Origin: Lachnospiraceae bacterium
GTDB lineage: Bacteria > Bacillota > Clostridia > Lachnospirales > Lachnospiraceae
Reading direction: 5' to 3'
Length of the DNA stretch: 64,000 bases
Assembly (NCBI GenBank): GCA_910574195.1
Contig: CAJTBF010000008.1
Span: 96,336 to 160,335 of the forward strand
Position numbers and translations under genes: made by a program. A model generated the notes under the pieces. The model was not told the DNA's origin. It did no database searches and saw nothing but the letters and a program-made list of their open reading frames with translations. This document shows positions 44,083 to 51,086 of the stretch, in pieces; within the stretch, counting starts at the first letter, position 1, and each line of letters starts with the position of its first letter.

Positions 44083-44136
44083 ACCCACTCTAAAAATCGG
44101 CTTCCTTATCACGGGATATCCATACTTTTCATGCTC

Positions 44137-44157
44137 ATGAAGTACGATCATTCATGA
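44137..44157. repeat. Inversion site, left (21-bp inverted repeat)
   Basis: ATGAAGTACG...TTCATGA, the exact reverse complement of 45732-45752. Short inner arms ATGAA/TTCAT surround a 9-bp asymmetric centre, the usual architecture of a tyrosine-recombinase core site. Identity ends abruptly on both sides. Confidence 0.85.
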
Positions 44158-44206
44158 TCTTTAAAACCATGATAAAATGTGCCTGTATATTCTGCTTATC
44201 GTGGTC

Positions 44207-44235
44207 ATCATACCACTCTGATCACAATTTGTCAA
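44207..44235 (-). promoter_or_regulatory. Outward promoter inside the invertible segment
   Basis: On the minus strand TTGACA (44230-44235), exactly 17 bp, TATGAT (44207-44212). It reads through the left inversion site toward the left sortase gene. The -10 box lies within a small dyad GTGGT-N6-ACCAC (44201-44216), a possible operator. No comparable promoter faces the right operon. Confidence 0.8.
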
Positions 44236-44271
44236 TAATCTGTCCGATTTATAAAAAAATTCTTATACAAA

Positions 44272-44329
44272 TTTCTGCCATCGGCTGCTTCTTTTGGATA
44301 CCATGGAATCCAAAAACCATCCGCAGAAA
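44272..44329. promoter_or_regulatory. Nested palindrome upstream of the recombinase
   Basis: Outer arms TTTCTGC/GCAGAAA and inner arms TTTTGGAT/ATCCAAAA centred on CCATGG. It sits between the outward promoter and the recombinase gene. Possible operator or accessory site for the recombinase. Confidence 0.45.
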
Positions 44330-44473
44330 ATTTTGTAGTAGTAAACAGAAAAAACAGGGGGTGAAAGTGGCGCTTTATTTAGGAAGGAAGAGAAAACAAT
44401 TGTGAAAATCTGTGGGTTCTGCCTCGATTAGCAGTCAAAAAAATGGTAACACTGGAAAGCGAGGAAGAAAAAC

Positions 44474-45601
44474 ATGCCACGAAAAGGCGAAAATATTTTT
44501 AAAAGAAAAGATGGTCGCTGGGAAGCACGCTATATCCTTCGTTATGAAAATGGAAAGGCCAAATACCGGTATTTATACGGGGCTACTTACAGGGAAGCGA
44601 AGGAAAAAAGGCTGGCGGAACAAGCAGCATTGACTCAGATCGGATTTACCGCCGCCAACCATTCGATAACATTCGATATGTTGGCCGGCTTATGGCTTAT
44701 GGATATCAAAATTACAGTCAAGGAATCCACGTATACAAGATATCATCGGATTATCCGGACTTATTTGTTTCCGTTTATGGGAGAGCGGGATTTGTCTAAA
44801 ATGGATACCGCTTTTTTAAAAGATGTAACAGAGAAACTTCTTCGAGAAGGCGGCAGAAAGAAAAAATCTTTGTCTCCAAAAACCGTCTGCGATATCTTAT
44901 GTGTACTGAAAACCATTTTTCAGTATGGTCAGGATCACGGATACGCATGTCCGAATCCCGGAACTTTGCGTTATCCGCAAAAAAGTACACGTTCCATAAA
45001 AATTTTGACAGAGGAAAACCGAATGAAACTGGAAAAACTACTATTAAATGCGGAAGATACCACCAGTCTCGGAATTTTCTTTACACTTTTCACAGGTGTA
45101 CGAATTGGCGAATTATGCGGCCTGCGCTGGGGGGATGTGGACTTCACCTCTTTCACCGTTCATATTCATAGAACCGTGGAACGAATTGCAAATCTGGATC
45201 CCCACGCTTCTGCAAAAACAAAGATTGTGATCTCTGAGCCAAAAACAGAAACGTCCATCCGCACGATTCCGCTTCCTGACTTTCTGACAGAGTATCTTCT
45301 AAAACGAAAACGAGAACCCACATGTTACCTGCTTACCGGGAAACAAACATATACGGAACCACATCAATTTTATGTACGATATCAAACCTACTTAAAAAAA
45401 CACGGGATAGATCGTCATACATTTCACGCACTCCGGCATACGTTTGCAACACGCTGCGTAGAAAAAGGCTTTGATGTAAAATCTTTATCTGAGATTCTGG
45501 GACATACAAACATCAATACGACACTTTCCGTATATGTACACCCCTCTATACAACAGAAAAAAAATCAAATGGAACTTTTGGCGCCGGATTACCATTCGTA
45601 G
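44474..45601 (+). CDS. Tyrosine recombinase inside an invertible segment
   Basis: A 375-aa integrase-type recombinase. An AP2-like arm-binding start (KGENIFKRKDGRWEARYI) and a SAM-like core-binding domain (residues ~60-160) precede the catalytic domain. That domain has Arg in FTGVRIGELCGLRW, His-x-x-Arg in HALRHTFATR, His in ILGHTNINTT and the nucleophile Tyr in LSVYVHPS, so all residues are present. The ATG follows GAGGAAG. The gene is enclosed by 21-bp perfect inverted repeats and no other mobile genes, so its probable job is inversion of its own segment rather than integration. Confidence 0.9.
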   Translation: MPRKGENIFKRKDGRWEARYILRYENGKAKYRYLYGATYREAKEKRLAEQAALTQIGFTAANHSITFDMLAGLWLMDIKITVKESTYTRYHRIIRTYLFPFMGERDLSKMDTAFLKDVTEKLLREGGRKKKSLSPKTVCDILCVLKTIFQYGQDHGYACPNPGTLRYPQKSTRSIKILTEENRMKLEKLLLNAEDTTSLGIFFTLFTGVRIGELCGLRWGDVDFTSFTVHIHRTVERIANLDPHASAKTKIVISEPKTETSIRTIPLPDFLTEYLLKRKREPTCYLLTGKQTYTEPHQFYVRYQTYLKKHGIDRHTFHALRHTFATRCVEKGFDVKSLSEILGHTNINTTLSVYVHPSIQQKKNQMELLAPDYHS

Positions 45602-45688
45602 TCAATTTTTCAGTCATATCTTATTGGGCAGGGTAAGTTGTCTACTCTGTCAAAATTCCTCAGACACGTGATGTACAGTGGAATATGG

Positions 45689-45731
45689 AAATCCGGATAT
45701 CTTTTGGTTTACAGAGATATCCGGATTTTTG
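45689..45731 (+). terminator. Terminator at the right end of the invertible segment
   Basis: ATCCGGATATC ... GATATCCGGAT, an 11-bp perfect stem followed by TTTTTG, ending at the right inversion site. It stops recombinase transcription from entering the right sortase operon and, after inversion, would face the left one. Confidence 0.9.
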
Positions 45732-45752
45732 TCATGAATGATCGTACTTCAT
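45732..45752. repeat. Inversion site, right (21-bp inverted repeat)
   Basis: TCATGAATGA...ACTTCAT, the exact reverse complement of 44137-44157. The segment between the two sites is 1574 bp. Confidence 0.85.
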
Positions 45753-45830
45753 TACACGGAAAGACCGGAAAGAAAAGTAATTTTATTTCATACGCATACT
45801 ATGCAGCAATGCCATGATTCTCTGACGCTG

Positions 45831-45899
45831 TAACTAAAGAAAGAGACGGCAGTGATCCGCCTGTAAAGGACAGGAAGATCATTCATCGTCTCTCTGTTA
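45831..45899 (+). ncRNA. Candidate structured leader of the right sortase operon
   Basis: The stem TAAC...AGAGACG closes with CGTCTCT..GTTA. Inner helices are TGATC/GATCA and CCTGT/ACAGG, and TTTTTTT follows within ten bases. It is the counterpart of 44016-44082; pairing is kept although many bases differ. Confidence 0.5.
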
Positions 45900-45968
45900 T
45901 GTAATTTTTTTATATAAGGAGTTAATGACAAAAACCGGGAAAAGAGAGCAAGGAAGAGAGGAAACAAG

Positions 45969-46724
45969 ATGCAGAAAAAGATACTGATTCCGATTGGTAT
46001 TATTTTGTTATTGGCTGCGGGGGGAGCCGCCGGTTTTTTCTTATTTAACAAAGAAAAAGAACCGGAACAGGAAAAAGCGGATCCCATTGTCGTGGAAGAG
46101 GTATATCGGGAGACCAAAGACAATGTGGTGAAAGAGAAAGAAGATCCTTACCAGAATGAAATTAATTTCGATGAACTGAAAGCGATCAATCCCGATGTAT
46201 ATGCATGGATTAAGGTGCCGGGCACCAATATTGATTATCCGATTCTGCAAAGTACCACGGAACCGGACGACTATTATCTGAATATGACGATGGATGGGAA
46301 GTATGGTCTTCCGGGTTCCATATATACGGAAAAGTATAATGCACAGGATTTTTCGGATCGGGTTACCGTAATTTATGGACATACGATGCATGACGGAACG
46401 ATGTTCAGCGAGCTGAAAAAATATCGGGACCGCGCATTTTTTGACCAGAATCCTTACATTTATATTTATCTTCCGACCGCACGGCTGAAATATCAGATTT
46501 TTGCGGCCGTAGCATTTGATAATCGTTACATTCTGGGGGAATACAGTTTTTCCAGTCCGGAAGATTTCGAAAGCTATACGACCGAATTAAAAAGCAGCCT
46601 TGACGGAAATATAAATGAAAATGTAGAAATCAACAATCCGATCATTACATTATCCACCTGTATTGATGAATTTCCGAATCAGCGTTGGCTTGTAAATGCC
46701 GTATTACTAGAGGAACAAAGATAA
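45969..46724 (+). CDS. Class B sortase (right copy)
   Basis: A 251-aa paralogue of the left sortase. It has the signal anchor ILIPIGIILLLAAGGAAGFF, catalytic His in VIYGHTMHDGTMF, Cys in IITLSTCIDE and Arg in QRWLVNAV. The amino-acid differences cluster at residues ~180-225, just before the catalytic Cys (VAFDNRYILGEYSFSSPEDF), which may tune substrate choice. GAGAGGAAAC precedes the start. In the present orientation only a terminator and the empty right inversion site lie upstream, so this copy is predicted to be silent. Confidence 0.93.
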   Translation: MQKKILIPIGIILLLAAGGAAGFFLFNKEKEPEQEKADPIVVEEVYRETKDNVVKEKEDPYQNEINFDELKAINPDVYAWIKVPGTNIDYPILQSTTEPDDYYLNMTMDGKYGLPGSIYTEKYNAQDFSDRVTVIYGHTMHDGTMFSELKKYRDRAFFDQNPYIYIYLPTARLKYQIFAAVAFDNRYILGEYSFSSPEDFESYTTELKSSLDGNINENVEINNPIITLSTCIDEFPNQRWLVNAVLLEEQR

Positions 46725-46844
46725 AAAGCAACGGAAGAAACAGATTGTATCACTATCGGGAACCATATCCCTGTGATATTAGAACTCTTATCAGAGTTTT
46801 AATATAAATCACACAAAATAATGAAATCAGGAGGAGACAACAAA

Positions 46845-47474
46845 ATGAGAAATTTAAAGAAAATTGCTGCCATCGTATTAGCAGCAACTCTGTGCCTGGG
46901 TGTCAGCGCAACTACGTTTGCTGCAGGCCCCAGCCAGACAGATGTAGAAGAGCCGGCAGATATTTATGTTGGCGCGACAGACAAAAACGGAAACGACCTG
47001 ACCGGTTCATTGACTATCACGCCTGAAGACAAAATGGATCCGGCAGTAAAAGAAGCGATCCAGAAAGAACTTACCCAGAAAGTCGTAGAAGATATTATTG
47101 CTGCCAGCGGAATTACAGGTCTGCCGGACAATAAAAAGTTCGACTATATCGGTATGATGGATGCGGAACTGGAGAATGCACCAGATGGCGGCATTACACT
47201 GGTCTTCACTCTTACCGATTCGGCCGCTCTGAAAGAGGGAGATGTGGTATGTGTTCTTCACCAGAAACATGACGGTACATGGGAAGCCAGAAAAGCAGTT
47301 GTAGGCAAAGATGGATTTACCGCTACGTTTGACGAGTTATCCCCGTTCGTCGTACTGAAAGTTACCGACGCGGGTGATGTAAAAGTAGAAAAAGACGGCG
47401 AAGAAGTTGCTCGTTACTCTGGTACTACCGGAGAACCTGTAAAAGCCAAAACATCACCGCAGACAGGTGAGTAA
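46845..47474 (+). CDS. Secreted protein ending in SPQTGE (right copy)
   Basis: A 209-aa paralogue of the left secreted protein. The signal peptide is almost identical (MRNLKKIAAIVLAATLCLGV). The central residues 28-125 are strongly diverged (DIYVGATDKNGNDLTG...). The C-terminal half is conserved (LHQKHDGTWEARKAVVGKDG, EVARYSGTT) and it ends in SPQTGE-stop with no membrane anchor. Conserved ends with a variable middle is the pattern of alternative surface antigens. It follows its sortase by 120 bp after the same AACTCT/AGAGTT-TTTT hairpin. Confidence 0.82.
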   Translation: MRNLKKIAAIVLAATLCLGVSATTFAAGPSQTDVEEPADIYVGATDKNGNDLTGSLTITPEDKMDPAVKEAIQKELTQKVVEDIIAASGITGLPDNKKFDYIGMMDAELENAPDGGITLVFTLTDSAALKEGDVVCVLHQKHDGTWEARKAVVGKDGFTATFDELSPFVVLKVTDAGDVKVEKDGEEVARYSGTTGEPVKAKTSPQTGE

Positions 47475-47550
47475 TTCACATTTTTTGTGAAATATAGAAA
47501 AATCATTGTATAAAATAATCGCTGTTATTTTGTGTGATCAACAGACAAGA

Positions 47551-47586
47551 GAACCCGGTTTTCCAACACACTGGAAAACCGGGTTC
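47551..47586. terminator. Terminator of the right sortase operon
   Basis: GAACCCGGTTTTCC ... GGAAAACCGGGTTC, a 14-bp perfect stem. It lies between the right operon and the convergent hsp20 gene and serves both. Confidence 0.8.
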
Positions 47587-47626
47587 GGCTTTGATACGGA
47601 TGCATTCGGAACGATCCGAAAGAATC

Positions 47627-48103
47627 TTATCCTTCAATCGCAATATATTTATTCTCTTCCACCTGCGCTTTTCTTGCTTCCATTTTCGGAATCGCCAGTT
47701 TCAATACACCGTTTTCATATTTCGCATGAACGTCTTCCTGTTTCATCTCTTCTCCCACATAGAAAGATCTGCTCATGCTTCCCATATAACGTTCCCGGCG
47801 GACAAATCTTCCGGACTTTTCCTCCTTCTCATCCTGATTCAGCCCTTTCGCCGCACTGATGATCAGATATCCGTTTTTCAATTCCAAGGAAAGTTCCTCT
47901 TTCTTAAATCCCGGCAGATCAATATCCAGTTCATAATGATTCTCATGTTCCTGAATATCCGTCTTCATCATATCCACCGCATGACGTCCATACAACTTTC
48001 TCTGCGCTTTCTGCATGGATCTGTCATCAAATGCAGGGAAATCAAAAAAGCTGTCAAAAAATTCATCAAACAAATTTTCTCCAAAAATACTGGGTGTCAT
48101 CAT
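47627..48103 (-). CDS. Hsp20/alpha-crystallin small heat-shock protein
   Basis: A 158-aa holdase chaperone. The N-terminal region is aromatic (GENLFDEFFDSFFDFPAF). The alpha-crystallin domain spans residues ~48-145 (YELDIDLPGFKKEELSLELK ... YENGVLKLAIPK, with the conserved G-x-L pair). The tail (KYIAIEG) ends in the oligomerisation motif IAI. Start 48103 follows AGGAG by nine bases. A perfect CIRCE operator lies ~105 bp upstream, so it is under HrcA control. Confidence 0.93.
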   Translation of the reverse strand: MMTPSIFGENLFDEFFDSFFDFPAFDDRSMQKAQRKLYGRHAVDMMKTDIQEHENHYELDIDLPGFKKEELSLELKNGYLIISAAKGLNQDEKEEKSGRFVRRERYMGSMSRSFYVGEEMKQEDVHAKYENGVLKLAIPKMEARKAQVEENKYIAIEG

Positions 48104-48207
48104 AAAGCATCGCTCCTTTTCTATCATCATATATAAAAACAACTTTTGAAACCAGAACCGAATGCATTTGAACATTCCTTTGTTCTATCTGTGTTATAAC
48201 ATATTTA

Positions 48208-48234
48208 TTAGCACTCGTCAATAGTGAGTGCTAA
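48208..48234. promoter_or_regulatory. CIRCE operator (HrcA binding site)
   Basis: TTAGCACTC-N9-GAGTGCTAA, a perfect match to the CIRCE consensus, upstream of hsp20. Confidence 0.95.
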
Positions 48235-48399
48235 TATTTTTGTGAACTTTTTGTGTCCTAGCGATTTTTCACCTCACTACTTTTACGATTTTCTCATTAC
48301 TTTTATGATTTTCCGAAAAATTTCCTTCGTTTTAGTTTCCCCGAACAACTCCTTTTTCATTCATAAAATCTTATATTTTTCTCCGTATACTATTAATCA

Positions 48400-48488
48400 A
48401 AAAATAAGTAACCCAGTACATCATTACGTTCATAAACGAGTAAATATCGCCCGGAATTAATTCAATGATGTACTAAAAACTTATTTTT
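48400..48488. repeat. Large two-step palindrome
   Basis: Outer arms AAAAATAAGT/ACTTATTTTT and inner arms AGTACATCATT/AATGATGTACT, all perfect, enclose a 38-nt loop with a mini-hairpin CGTT/AACG. No coding frame. It is not the terminator of degV, which is separate at 48514-48542. Confidence 0.7.
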
Positions 48489-48513
48489 CGATGTATCATG
48501 GTATAACAAAATA

Positions 48514-48542
48514 GCTTCCGGTGATTCTCTCTCACCGGAAGC
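48514..48542 (-). terminator. Terminator of the degV-family gene
   Basis: GCTTCCGGTGA...TCACCGGAAGC with TATTTTG following on the minus strand, 12 bp after the stop codon. Confidence 0.8.
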
Positions 48543-48553
48543 CAAACTATACT

Positions 48554-49423
48554 TTATCGCTTCTCCCCCATCAAAAACAACGCCACCACACCCGGTCCGG
48601 TGTGACTGCCGATCACCGTTCCGATATTGTGAATTAAGATCTGGTCGATTCCCAGCCTTTCCCTGACCAGCCCGGCCACGTACTCTGCATCCTCTATACA
48701 GTCTCCATGCGTAATCATCACCAGATCATTCTGTTCTTCCCATCCTTTGATCTGCTCTGCCGCCATATTCACAATCTTCTGCAGCGACTTCTTCCTTCCC
48801 CGTTCTTTTCCGATTACCTGCAGACTTCCATCGGGGGCCATATAGATAATCGGCTTAATCTGCACCATCGTTCCCAATACTGCCGTCGCTTTGGAGATTC
48901 TGCCGCCCCGGTGCAGATGATGCAGATCATCCACCGTTACATTATGACAGATATGCAGTTTATTCTCTTCCACCCATTCTGCCACCTCTTCTATATTCTT
49001 TCCGGCTTCCTTCTGCTGAAGTGCCTTATACAGAAGCAATCCCTCTCCCATACAGGCGCATAAAGTATCAATGATGATAATCTTTGCCTCCGGATAGATC
49101 TCTTCCAGTTCTTCCTTTGCAATCCGCATACTATTGTACGTGCCGCTTAAAGCGGAGGAAAAACTAAGATGCAGAACATCCTTCCCCTCTTTCAGAAAAG
49201 ACTCAAAATAACTCTTTGCCTCTTCCGGATTCACCTGAGAAGTGACCGACATCTTCCCTTCTCTTAATTTTGCAAAAAATTCTTTCGCAGACAATCCCTC
49301 CATGTCCACATAATTCTCTCCGTCTATCGTATATTTCATAGGAAGCACCGATACGTGTCTTTCCTCCAGCCACTCCTTCGGCAGATCTACCGTACTGTTT
49401 ACCGTGATTACATATTCTCTCAT
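48554..49423 (-). CDS. DegV family fatty-acid-binding protein
   Basis: A 289-aa two-domain protein of the DegV/FakB family, which presents fatty acids to the kinase FakA. Signature parts are NSTVDLPKEWLEERHVSVLP at the start, TSQVNPEEAKSYFESF, the ligand-contact LSFSSALSGTYNS and the C-terminal IGSHTGPGVVALFLMG. Start 49423 follows GGAGG; the frame opens 17 codons earlier. It stands alone, with its own terminator. Confidence 0.9.
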   Translation of the reverse strand: MREYVITVNSTVDLPKEWLEERHVSVLPMKYTIDGENYVDMEGLSAKEFFAKLREGKMSVTSQVNPEEAKSYFESFLKEGKDVLHLSFSSALSGTYNSMRIAKEELEEIYPEAKIIIIDTLCACMGEGLLLYKALQQKEAGKNIEEVAEWVEENKLHICHNVTVDDLHHLHRGGRISKATAVLGTMVQIKPIIYMAPDGSLQVIGKERGRKKSLQKIVNMAAEQIKGWEEQNDLVMITHGDCIEDAEYVAGLVRERLGIDQILIHNIGTVIGSHTGPGVVALFLMGEKR

Positions 49424-49514
49424 GTTCCTACCTCCATCTTTCTCCTGCTTTCCAAAATCTACGATACCATTCACCTCATTCCCACAATTCTTTTGAAATT
49501 CATAAGTAATACAA

Positions 49515-50885
49515 CTATTTTATCATATCATTTTTCGAACCATTCCGAAAGATTTTTTTCGCTGTAATCCAAAATAAAATCATGGTAATCGTAACCGAGG
49601 TAAAGTCTGCTGCCGGTTCCGCTCTATACACGCCCACTACCCCCATAAAACGCGGGAATACAATTGCAAACGGCACCAGAAGTACCACTTTTCTCAACAG
49701 AGCAATCAACAGAGACACCTTTGCCTGTCCCAATGCCAGAAAAGTGGCCTGACATCCCATCTGGATTCCAAAAATGGTAATCCCCAAAAAATAGACCGGC
49801 ATATACTGACACGTCAATCCAATCAATTCTTCATTTTTACTGAACAACTGCACATAAATTTCCGGTTTTAACACTGCAAGTCCTCCAAATAGAAGCGTTC
49901 CTGCCAAACAGATTGACGTCATGCGCAGAAATGCCGCTTTCACCCTGTCCAGATTCCCTGCGCCATAGTTGTAACTCATAATCGGCTGCACTCCCTGAGA
50001 TACTCCCTGCACCGGTATCGTAATCAACTGCATCACACTGGTCATAATGGACATGGTTCCCACATATAAATCTCCGCCGTATCTCTGAAGCCCGGAATTT
50101 AGCGTTACCATAACCAAACTCTCTGTACTTTGCATAATAAAGGGGGAAATTCCAAGCGCGGCAATCCCCGCCACTGTTTTTTTATCAAACCGGATCTGTT
50201 CTTTCCGAATTCGAATTACACTTTTTTCTGACGTCAGAAACCGAACTACCCAGGCTGCGCTCAATGCCTGTGAAATAACGGTGGCTAACGCCGCCCCTCT
50301 CACTCCCATATGCAACACAAAAATAAACAGCGGATCCAGCACAATATTTACAACGGCTCCCAAAAGAACCGAAAGCATAGCCACTTTCGCATTTCCCTGT
50401 CCGCTGATATATGTATTCAATCCCAGTGCGAATTGCACAAATATCGTTCCGATCAGATAAATCGTAATATACTGTTCTGCATAAACAATGGTACGTTCGC
50501 TGGCGCCAAAAGAATATAAAACCGGTGTTTTTATTACCTGAAATAAAACAGTCAGTGTCATAGAAAACAACAGCAGCAACGCCACACTGTTTCCCAGAAT
50601 TTTCTCTGCCTTTTTATAATTTTTCTTTCCAAGCTGAATCGACGCCTGCGGTGCGCCACCCATCCCCGCAAACGCGCTAAACGCCGAAATGATCATCAGA
50701 ATCGGAGCCGTAATTCCCACACCTGTCAGGGCCAGTTCTCCATATCCTTCAATATGTCCGATATAAATTCTGTCCACAATATTATATAACACATTAATCA
50801 CCTGCGCAGCCACCGCCGGCAGAGCCATACTAACCATCAACCGTCCCAGCGGGGCCGTACCCAGTCTTTCTTCTTCCTTCTGCAT
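49515..50885 (-). CDS. MATE family efflux transporter
   Basis: A 456-aa, 12-helix antiporter of the DinF/NorM type. Residues LGRLMVSMALPAVAAQVINV and LYNIVDRIYIGHI begin the first MATE repeat; the second begins near TVAGIAALGISPFIMQS. Substrates, probably cationic drugs or metabolites, cannot be read. The frame is open to 51020, but 50885 has a GGAGAGGAAG site. It is intact, unlike the MATE pseudogene at 24.5-25.8 kb, to which it is only distantly similar. Confidence 0.9.
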   Translation of the reverse strand: MQKEEERLGTAPLGRLMVSMALPAVAAQVINVLYNIVDRIYIGHIEGYGELALTGVGITAPILMIISAFSAFAGMGGAPQASIQLGKKNYKKAEKILGNSVALLLLFSMTLTVLFQVIKTPVLYSFGASERTIVYAEQYITIYLIGTIFVQFALGLNTYISGQGNAKVAMLSVLLGAVVNIVLDPLFIFVLHMGVRGAALATVISQALSAAWVVRFLTSEKSVIRIRKEQIRFDKKTVAGIAALGISPFIMQSTESLVMVTLNSGLQRYGGDLYVGTMSIMTSVMQLITIPVQGVSQGVQPIMSYNYGAGNLDRVKAAFLRMTSICLAGTLLFGGLAVLKPEIYVQLFSKNEELIGLTCQYMPVYFLGITIFGIQMGCQATFLALGQAKVSLLIALLRKVVLLVPFAIVFPRFMGVVGVYRAEPAADFTSVTITMILFWITAKKIFRNGSKNDMIK

Positions 50886-50995
50886 GCTTCTCTTCCTCTC
50901 CCTTTGATCCCGGACAGACTTATAAACTCCGGTATTGTATTCTACCATTTTTTTCATAATCAGGCAAGTTTGCCTTTTTTCATGGCTGCGATTTC

Positions 50996-51026
50996 GTAAC
51001 AGTGAGGCCAAAGGCTGCACTGTTAC
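50996..51026. repeat. Dispersed 31-nt stem-loop, second copy
   Basis: GTAACAGTGAGGCC-AAA-GGCTGCACTGTTAC, 26 of 31 bases shared with 2523-2553. It is nested in a wider dyad GGCTGCG...CGCAGCC between the MATE and GerA genes. Confidence 0.65.
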
Positions 51027-51086
51027 GCAATTTACCGCCCAGACGAAAAACCGCAGCCAATCCGATATATTCTGTCTTTCTTTTCT

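Noticed and set aside
44137..45752. Reading the recombinase and its 21-bp repeats as an integrated element with attL/attR
   Set aside because: attL and attR of an integrated element are direct repeats; these are inverted. Nothing else phage- or transposon-like lies in the 1.57 kb.
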